Assembly (NCBI RefSeq): GCF_949298305.1
Contig: NZ_CASFWU010000015.1
Span: 1 to 64,000 of the forward strand
DNA from: an uncultured Bacteroides sp.
GTDB taxonomy: Bacteria > Bacteroidota > Bacteroidia > Bacteroidales > Bacteroidaceae
DNA length: 64,000 nt
Direction of reading: 5' to 3'
The position numbers and the translations under genes were made by a program. This document shows, piece after piece, positions 58,315-64,000 of this stretch. Below the pieces are notes generated by a model. That model searched no databases and was not told where the DNA came from. It saw nothing but the letters and a program-made list of their open reading frames with translations. The number at the start of each line of letters is the position of its first letter. Within the stretch, counting starts at the first letter, position 1.

Positions 58315-59631
58315 TTACGGCTCTATCAGGTGCGCCTTGATCCACTCCAGGTGGCCGCGCTCCGTCTCTTCGGACGTCCAGTGCTCGTTGACGGGGGTTA
58401 TCAGTGCTTCCTTGGGACCCTCCAGGAGGTTGTAGACGATGTAGCTGGTAGTGGGCGGACAAACGTCGTCGTTGTAGCCCCAAGTCATGCGGACGGGCAC
58501 CCGGATGCGGCGGGCAAAGTTCACCACGTCGTAGTAGGCCATGGTCTGCAGCTTGTCAGCCGTGTCCATGCCCTCCGTGCGGAAAAAGTGCGGATAGCCG
58601 CCTGCCCGCCCGGCCCGGTAGCCCGCCATGTCGCTGAGGGCGGGATGATTGGCCACGCAGGCGGTGACGCGCTTGTCCAGCCCCGCCGTCACCAGGGCCA
58701 AGGCTCCGCCCTGGCTGCCGCCCTGCACAATGACGTTGCGGCCGTCCCACTCGGGCAGCGAGGTCAGCAGGTCGACGGCACGCACGCAGGCCAGGTAGAC
58801 ACGCTTCATGTAGTAGTGGTCGCGGTTGTCCAGCCCGTTGGTCAGGTAGCCGTTCTCGCGGCCGTTGAAGGCCGCGCTGATTTCCCGGAAAGCCTCTTCG
58901 GACATCGTGGGGTCGAGGCCGTGGATTTCCATCTCGAAGCGGATGCAGCCCTCTTCGGCATAGTACTTGTGGCGCAGGGGTTCCTTGATGGTCTTGATGC
59001 CTGCCCCCGGCGGACAGAGCACGACGGGACACGAGCCCGGCTGCGCCCCCCGCGGATAGAACAGGTAGCCGTAGACGGCCTGCCCGCGGCTGTTCAGCTG
59101 CAGCTTCACCAGGTAGCACTCCACCCGGTCGGTGCAGTATTCCTCGGCCCGTGTACGGGTGTATTTCAGGGGGAAGCGGGCCTGCTCGTCCAGGCACGTC
59201 TGCCAGAAAGCGGCAAAGCCGGCAGGCTCCTGGGTATAGGGCCGCAGCTGCTCGGGCGAGAAGCCCACCTTCACGTGGTGCTTGTAGGTCTTTCCGTCCA
59301 GGCTCACCTTCAGGCGGCAGTCGCGGAAGCCGGGCTGTTTCATCGTGCCCAGCGCAATCCGTGCCCGCCCGTCCTTCAGCACCACGCTGCCGCAGGTGTC
59401 GGCGGGCATCAGGTCGTTCCCTATCTCGTAGTCCACCGTCAGCCCGTCCTGCGGGATGCCGTAGCGGTAGAGCTGCACTTCAATCTGTGCCTGCTGGCCC
59501 GTGCGGTACAGCCAGTCGGCGTGGTCGGGCACCGTCACCCACAGCACGTCGCTGCGATAAGGATAGTTCTCTGCCCGCAAGGGAAGCAGGACAGTGCACA
59601 AGGCAAGGAAGAAGAAAAAATAGTGTTTCAT
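58315..59631 (-). CDS. Exported acetyl xylan esterase-like protein (AXE1/CE7 family)
   Basis: The 438 aa product has a signal peptide (MKHYFFFFLALCTVLLPLRA), an N-terminal beta domain (about 25-130) and an AXE1-type hydrolase. The catalytic serine is in VQGGSQGGALAL, the aspartate in GYNDDVCPP and the histidine in NEHWTSEE. An ATG at 59643 overlaps the stop of the upstream gene (ATGA) and would add four residues; either start fits. CE7 enzymes remove acetyl groups from sugars, consistent with acetylated pectin fragments. It belongs to the minus-strand pectin operon. Confidence 0.88.
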   Translation of the reverse strand: MKHYFFFFLALCTVLLPLRAENYPYRSDVLWVTVPDHADWLYRTGQQAQIEVQLYRYGIPQDGLTVDYEIGNDLMPADTCGSVVLKDGRARIALGTMKQPGFRDCRLKVSLDGKTYKHHVKVGFSPEQLRPYTQEPAGFAAFWQTCLDEQARFPLKYTRTRAEEYCTDRVECYLVKLQLNSRGQAVYGYLFYPRGAQPGSCPVVLCPPGAGIKTIKEPLRHKYYAEEGCIRFEMEIHGLDPTMSEEAFREISAAFNGRENGYLTNGLDNRDHYYMKRVYLACVRAVDLLTSLPEWDGRNVIVQGGSQGGALALVTAGLDKRVTACVANHPALSDMAGYRAGRAGGYPHFFRTEGMDTADKLQTMAYYDVVNFARRIRVPVRMTWGYNDDVCPPTTSYIVYNLLEGPKEALITPVNEHWTSEETERGHLEWIKAHLIEP

Positions 59632-59639
59632 GGTTCCAT

Positions 59640-61415
59640 TCATCGTTTGAGGTTCAACAATATATTGCCGTTCTCCACAGGGTTCCAGCCGTCGGCGCCC
59701 GCCAGGACTTCTTGCATGGAGTAGCCCTCCAGGTCTTTCAGCTGGCGGGAGAAGGGGGCGCGCTTTTCGGGAGCCGCCCCGGCGCCGGTGCTGCCATACT
59801 CGGCATAGAACACGGTGCGTTCGGCCTCCTTCTTGCCCCAGTTGTGCCAGCCCGCAGGCACGATGTGACCGCCCAGATGGCAGCGGACAAAGACCGCCCG
59901 CGCATAGGGCCGCCAGGGACGGGAAAGGTAGACTTGCGACACGCCCTCGTCGGCCGTCAGGCGGCAGTCGTAGAATACGTAGCCGTAGGGCTGCCCCTCG
60001 TCGGTAGAGGGGGCGGTCACGTAGCCCTTGCCTTTGCTGTGGATGTGGCAGCGGTTGAACACGGCCGTCGACCAGCCGAAGATGAAGTCCACCGTGCCCT
60101 CCACGTAGCAGTCCTCGTAGTACTGGCGGCAGCCCTTGCCGTAGGTGTAGAGAGTGTCCTGGAAGCCCAGGAAGCGGCAGTGCTTGAAGTAGGCGCGGTC
60201 GGCACTGACAAAGCAGGCCACAGCCTGGCCTACGGGCCCCGCGGTATTCTCGAAAGTGAGGTTCTCGGCATAGAAGTCGGGGGCGTAGATGTAACACGAG
60301 GCGGAGCCGGACGTGCCGGTGTTCTCGCCGAAGCGGTTCGGCTTGGAGGCATAGTCGTCGAAAGAAATCACGGCGCCCTCCTGCCCGATGAGCGAGAGGT
60401 TGATTTTGCTTTCGGGTATCACCACCTTCTCCTTGTACACGCCGCGGCGCACCAGGATGGTGGTGCGCACGTTCTTGCGGAAGTCGGGAACGGCGTCGAT
60501 GGCCTCCTGCACGGTGAAGAAGTCGCCGCTGCCATCCTGCGCCACCACGAAGTCGTAGTGACGGACGTAAGGCGCCAGTGCGGGCACGGCCTGGGCTATG
60601 GCATCCACCGTCAGTCCCGCAACGACGCGCGCACCGTAGATATTGAGGTGTGTGTTGTCCTCCCGTCCCTTGGGCATGGCGGGCACCGTGTTGGCGGGCA
60701 CCCACATGTAGAGTTTCTTCGACTCCACAGGGCCCAGGCCTTCCACCAGCTCGTGGGTGATGCGGTTCATGTCCACAAAGGGCACGTCCAACTCGCGCGC
60801 CACGTTGCGGGGCGAGTCGAGGTAGGATCCGTGCGTGTCTATCAGCCGGTCGCCCTCCTGCGGATGCTCGGCGCGTGCCTCGTGCTTGGCGTCGGGGTTC
60901 ACGCCGCGGCGGATGTCGTCCTGGCTGATGGCGGCGGCAATGGCGCTGCCGTCGGCCGTACCGAAGTTGCGCCGCACGATGGAGTTGAACAGGACGGGGA
61001 TGCCCCCTTTGGCACGGGCTTCGTTGACAAAGCGCTTCAGGTTGGCATCGAACGAACCTCCCCCGGCATCGGTGTGCCGCTTGGGGTCGGTCTTCTCGTC
61101 GTTGTGGCCGAACTGGATGAAAACATAGTCGCCCTTCTTTATCAGGGAGAGCACCTTGTCCCAGCGGCCTTCGTCGATGAAGCTCCTGGTGCTGCGCCCG
61201 TTCACGGCATGGTTGTCCACACGCACCTCTTCGGAGAGGAAGCCGGGCAGCATCTGTCCCCAGCCCCGCTCGGGGTTTCCTCCCGTCAGGTCCTTGTCGG
61301 CCATGGTAGAGTCGCCAATCATAAAAATGGTAATCACAGGCTTGTCCGCCTTGAAGGAGGAAAGGAGCAGCAGAAGCCCCACAAGCACAATCAGTTTCTG
61401 TTTCATGTTTTTCAT
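59640..61415 (-). CDS. Fusion of SGNH acetylesterase (CE12) and pectin methylesterase (CE8)
   Basis: The 591 aa product has a signal peptide (about 1-22). Residues about 28-265 form an SGNH hydrolase of the rhamnogalacturonan acetylesterase type, with GDSTMADKD (nucleophile Ser), FIQFGHND and DNTHLNIYGA. Residues about 280-591 form a pectin methylesterase with GVYKEKVVIP, GQAVACFV, LGFQDTLY, VDFIFG and LSRPWRPYA, including both catalytic aspartates and the arginine. One enzyme would thus strip both acetyl and methyl esters from pectin. Stop and next start overlap (ATGA), indicating tight coupling. Confidence 0.93.
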   Translation of the reverse strand: MKNMKQKLIVLVGLLLLLSSFKADKPVITIFMIGDSTMADKDLTGGNPERGWGQMLPGFLSEEVRVDNHAVNGRSTRSFIDEGRWDKVLSLIKKGDYVFIQFGHNDEKTDPKRHTDAGGGSFDANLKRFVNEARAKGGIPVLFNSIVRRNFGTADGSAIAAAISQDDIRRGVNPDAKHEARAEHPQEGDRLIDTHGSYLDSPRNVARELDVPFVDMNRITHELVEGLGPVESKKLYMWVPANTVPAMPKGREDNTHLNIYGARVVAGLTVDAIAQAVPALAPYVRHYDFVVAQDGSGDFFTVQEAIDAVPDFRKNVRTTILVRRGVYKEKVVIPESKINLSLIGQEGAVISFDDYASKPNRFGENTGTSGSASCYIYAPDFYAENLTFENTAGPVGQAVACFVSADRAYFKHCRFLGFQDTLYTYGKGCRQYYEDCYVEGTVDFIFGWSTAVFNRCHIHSKGKGYVTAPSTDEGQPYGYVFYDCRLTADEGVSQVYLSRPWRPYARAVFVRCHLGGHIVPAGWHNWGKKEAERTVFYAEYGSTGAGAAPEKRAPFSRQLKDLEGYSMQEVLAGADGWNPVENGNILLNLKR

Positions 61416-61464
61416 CTATATCGAATTACGGGGAAGCCTACCCTCCCTCTCCAAAACCTCATAC

Positions 61465-62451
61465 CTAATGCCTCACACCTAATGCCTGATTCCTCCTCCA
61501 CTTGGAGCAAGCCTCGAACAAGTAGTCCCAGTCGTCATAGCGGGCGGCTTCGGCGGCGGTCAGCCTTACGGCCCACTTCACGCGCCGCGTCGTGTCGGCC
61601 CCTTCGCCCGTATTGCCATACTCCGCATAGCGGGCAGTCTTTTCATTCTCCGCATTACGCCAGTTGTCCCAGCCCTGCGGGCAGATGTGACTTCCCATCT
61701 CGCAACCGATGAAGACGGTGGCCGCATACGGTCGCCACGGGCGCCCCAGATAGACCTTGTCCACCCCGGCAGCGGCCGTCAGCCTGCACCCCCTGAACAC
61801 ATAGCCCACCGGCACGTCGGCCGGCGTAGAGGCTGCCGTGATATAGGAGTTGCGTTTGCTGTGGAGGGTGCAGCCCTCGAACAGGGCCGTGGAGGGACCG
61901 AAGATGAAGTCGGTAGTGCCCTCGATGTAGCAGTTCTTGAAGTAGAGCCGCGTGCCGGCCACGCCCGTATAGACGGTGTCCTGATTGCCCAGGAAGCGGC
62001 AGTTGATGAAGACCAGGCGGTCGCCCTCGGTGTGCAGTGCCACGGCCTGCCCCAAGGGGGCCGCGTTGTTTTCGATTGTCAGGTTGCGGAAGGTGATGTC
62101 GTTCCCTTCCACCTTGAACGTATAGGTGCGGAACGTGCCCATGCGGTTGATGTTGGCGTGGTCGTCGTAGGTGATGACGGTCTTTTCGGCATCCTCGCCC
62201 ACAAACTCCACGTTTTGCAGCCACGAGGGCAACACGACTTTCTCTTTATAAAGGCCGTTCCTGACCAGCACCGTCACCCGATAGTCCATGAAGGCACGAA
62301 TGCCCTCCATGGCTTCGGTCAGCGTGCGGTAGTCGCCCGTGCCGTCGCGGGCCACCACCAGCGTGTCCTTCCACTGCCCCGCAGCCGGCAGGAGGCAGGC
62401 CCAGAGCAGGAGGCAGGCTAACAAGCCCTTCCTGCGGACAGTTTTTCCCAT
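61465..62451 (-). CDS. Pectin methylesterase (CE8)
   Basis: The 328 aa product has a signal peptide (about 1-25) and one CE8 beta-helix with the family signatures GLYKEKVVLP, GQAVALHT, LGNQDTVY, TDFIFG and LGRPWRPYA. It removes methyl esters from homogalacturonan so that lyases can act. It is a separate, single-domain paralogue of the CE8 half of the downstream fusion protein. The gene ends in a TAATGCCTCACACC-type simple repeat that encodes the last residues (about NQALGVRH). Confidence 0.94.
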   Translation of the reverse strand: MGKTVRRKGLLACLLLWACLLPAAGQWKDTLVVARDGTGDYRTLTEAMEGIRAFMDYRVTVLVRNGLYKEKVVLPSWLQNVEFVGEDAEKTVITYDDHANINRMGTFRTYTFKVEGNDITFRNLTIENNAAPLGQAVALHTEGDRLVFINCRFLGNQDTVYTGVAGTRLYFKNCYIEGTTDFIFGPSTALFEGCTLHSKRNSYITAASTPADVPVGYVFRGCRLTAAAGVDKVYLGRPWRPYAATVFIGCEMGSHICPQGWDNWRNAENEKTARYAEYGNTGEGADTTRRVKWAVRLTAAEAARYDDWDYLFEACSKWRRNQALGVRH

Positions 62452-62460
62452 AGCCTTGCC

Positions 62461-63678
62461 TTATTTGACGGTTTTCTTCACGTCCTGAAGACGCTCCCAC
62501 TCCAGACTGGCCAGGATGAAGGGACCCACGGCCTTGGCATCGTTGTCGCGGATGGTCTCGTTGATGTAATAGTCGTAGTCGCCCGAACGGTAGTTCTTTC
62601 CGCCCAACCCGGCCACGGCACAGGCCTGCGTGATGCTCACCAGCCCGTCCTTGTCCACCCGAATGAACTCTTTCAGGATGCCTTTATAACCTTTCACGGC
62701 CACGTCCAGATAAGAAGGGTCGATGTAGCCCTTGCGCACGCCCTTGAACAGCGCATAGACAAACATTGCCGAACAGGAGGATTCCAGATAGTTCCCTTTA
62801 GCGCCGCTCTTGTCGAGCACTTGATACCAGACACCCGTCCTGGCATCCTGCAGGCGCTTCACCTGCGCGGCTATATTATTGAAGATAACCAGCATGGAAT
62901 CGCGCCCCGCCTCGTGCTTGGGTATGAAGTCGAGCGCATCGACAAAGGCCATGGCATACCAGCCCAGCGCACGTCCCCAGCAATGCTGCGACTGACCGGT
63001 CACGGGGTCGGCCCAGCGCTCCTTGCGGCTTACGTCGCAGGCGTGGCGATACAGCCCGTTGGAGGAGTCGTAGGTGTGGCGGGCTGCCATGAGGAACTGG
63101 TTGACCACATCGGCATAGGCCTCCACCTGGTTGTTGCGGAAAGCGTATTCGGCATAGAAGGGCGCCCCCATATAGACGCCGTCCAGCCACACCTGGTTGG
63201 GATAGACTTTCTTGTGCCAGAAGCCGCCGTCGGCATTGCGCGGATGGCCGTCGAACTGACTGCGCATCAGGTCGATGGCTTTCTTGTATTTCTCGTCCTT
63301 GGTCTGCTCGTAGATGCGGAACAGGAACTTGCCCGAATTCACACGGTCCAGACTGTACTCCTCGCGCTTGTACATCTTGATGGTGCCGTCGGCATTCACC
63401 ATCGTATCGGCATAGGCCAGCGCATAATCATAGAACTTCTTGTCGCCATAACGGTCGTAGACATCGAGCATGGACTGCAATTCCAGCCCGTGACAATAGT
63501 CCCACTTCAGCTTCGGCTGAAAATCCAACTGCCACGACTCGGGCCAGCGCACCATTTCCGACTCAGCCATGCGTACCGACCAGGGATTGTCGCAGCTCAC
63601 GCGTTGGGCACCTGCCTCCGTCGAAAGAAAAGCCAGTACAGCCAGCAAGATAACCTTACAAAAAATGTACATTTTCAT
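62461..63678 (-). CDS. GH105 unsaturated galacturonyl/rhamnogalacturonyl hydrolase
   Basis: The 405 aa product has a signal peptide (1-24, ending AGA-Q). The (alpha/alpha)6 barrel carries the GH105/88 block VWLDGVYMGAPFYAEY with the catalytic aspartate, and GRALGWYAMAFVDALDFIP. These enzymes remove the unsaturated uronic acid left at the end of pectin fragments by lyases. It is the first gene of the minus-strand operon GH105-CE8-CE12/CE8-CE7. A TATTTTTG box (minus strand, 63720-63727) precedes it. Confidence 0.93.
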   Translation of the reverse strand: MKMYIFCKVILLAVLAFLSTEAGAQRVSCDNPWSVRMAESEMVRWPESWQLDFQPKLKWDYCHGLELQSMLDVYDRYGDKKFYDYALAYADTMVNADGTIKMYKREEYSLDRVNSGKFLFRIYEQTKDEKYKKAIDLMRSQFDGHPRNADGGFWHKKVYPNQVWLDGVYMGAPFYAEYAFRNNQVEAYADVVNQFLMAARHTYDSSNGLYRHACDVSRKERWADPVTGQSQHCWGRALGWYAMAFVDALDFIPKHEAGRDSMLVIFNNIAAQVKRLQDARTGVWYQVLDKSGAKGNYLESSCSAMFVYALFKGVRKGYIDPSYLDVAVKGYKGILKEFIRVDKDGLVSITQACAVAGLGGKNYRSGDYDYYINETIRDNDAKAVGPFILASLEWERLQDVKKTVK

Positions 63679-63719
63679 GAGATAATTTCTTATTTGTATT
63701 AGACCTTAATTTTATGCAA

Positions 63720-63727
63720 CAAAAATA
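63720..63727 (-). promoter_or_regulatory. -7 box (TATTTTTG) of the pectin operon
   Basis: On the minus strand TATTTTTG matches TAnnTTTG 41 bases before the GH105 start. The 22-bp array lies 55 bases further upstream. Confidence 0.55.
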
Positions 63728-63782
63728 GCGGTTTAGCCCGAAAAGCACGTGCATTTTTCAATGAAGTAGGTGTATTAATTGG

Positions 63783-63842
63783 TTTTCGTGTACGAGAACG
63801 AGCGTTTTCGTGTACGAAAACGAGGATATTTCGTACACAATA
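63783..63842. repeat. 22-bp direct repeat with TTTTCGTGTACG core between divergent pectin genes
   Basis: TTTTCGTGTACGAGAACG starts at 63783 and TTTTCGTGTACGAAAACG at 63805, exactly 22 bp apart. A degenerate, partly inverted third unit (TATTTCGTACAC) follows at 63827. The second unit is itself a dyad (TTTTCG..CGAAAA). The array sits in the middle of the divergent region and could serve as operator for the HTCS regulator, or may be another of the dispersed 22-bp arrays. Confidence 0.75.
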
Positions 63843-63894
63843 TCATAAAAATGTGCCAAAAACGTCCACATTACTAATATTTATGATTTTTGCA

Positions 63895-63926
63895 TTTGAT
63901 TAATTGGCGAAAAGGTCTTATTTTTG
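63895..63926 (+). promoter_or_regulatory. Full promoter for the gene leaving the window
   Basis: TTTG at 63895-63898 and TATTTTTG at 63919-63926 are 20 bases apart, a strong Bacteroides promoter. The presumed start codon follows 65 bases later. Confidence 0.7.
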
Positions 63927-63991
63927 GCACGGCTTTCAAGGCATACTATGAGATAAAACATTATCAATTACATAAACTAAATCACAAGAGA

Positions 63992-64000
63992 ATGGAACAA
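63992..64000 (+). CDS. First codons of a gene running off the window
   Basis: Only ATG GAA CAA is present. The strong promoter and the place opposite the pectin operon make a real gene likely, and in such loci a SusC-like transporter is often found here. Nothing in the three codons proves it. Confidence 0.4.

Noticed and set aside
59644..60705. Long N-terminal extension of the CE7 esterase
   Set aside because: It is a shadow frame of the CE12-CE8 gene on the same strand; the esterase signal peptide begins at 59631 or 59643.

Overview
The window looks like a chromosomal segment of a Bacteroides-type gut bacterium (Bacteroidales). Supporting signs are: promoters of the Bacteroides form (TAnnTTTG at -7, in several cases with TTTG 19-20 bases upstream) in front of many genes; no obvious Shine-Dalgarno signals; a hybrid two-component regulator beside pectin-degrading enzymes; TonB-dependent outer-membrane proteins; and family members typical of the group (DUF4954, DUF3822, a phosphoglycerate-mutase-like homoserine kinase). 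The species cannot be told from the sequence alone.

Layout. 1-8 kb: start of a fumarase, DUF4954 protein, HflX, MetA, U32 peptidase, zinc-ribbon membrane protein. 8-12.5 kb: TonB-dependent receptor, a RelE/ParE toxin-antitoxin pair, a LuxR-type regulator with a histidine-rich linker, DUF805 protein. 13-18.7 kb: FAD oxidoreductase, a GxxExxY gene framed by inverted CACAGAG repeats, RadA, beta-carbonic anhydrase, asparaginase. 18.8-24.3 kb: threonine operon (leader peptide with five Thr codons, terminator hairpin, ThrA, PGM-like homoserine kinase, ThrC). 24.5-31 kb: MscS channel, RecD/Dda-like helicase, DUF3822-RsmD pair, cardiolipin synthase. 31-38 kb: large outer-membrane beta-barrel protein, AroB, a truncated tRNA-Pro, FKBP isomerase, ribosomal protein L19. 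38-51.7 kb: an RND pump operon, a glucokinase, and a five-gene MacAB/TolC-like operon. 51.7-64 kb: a pectin island: hybrid two-component regulator, two esterases, a CE12-CE8 fusion, a CE8 pectin methylesterase, a GH105 hydrolase, and the first codons of a gene running off the end behind a strong promoter.

The most unusual content is between the genes. At least nine intergenic gaps hold short tandem arrays with a strict 21-23 bp period, about two turns of DNA. Five share a TGCnnGC core spaced by exactly 22 bp. Others use unrelated sequences with the same architecture: dyads built on GTACGG, ATTCCAA..TTGGAAT, TTGACAC or TTTTCGTGTACG. Three of the TGCnnGC arrays sit inside a larger dispersed element of 457-479 bp (12667-13145, 36671-37127, 57700-58156). 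Its right half is strongly conserved and contains a long hairpin with a compensatory base-pair change, which suggests a structured, possibly transcribed, non-coding element. Other inverted-repeat units lie in further gaps, and one short repeat type has entered a coding frame.
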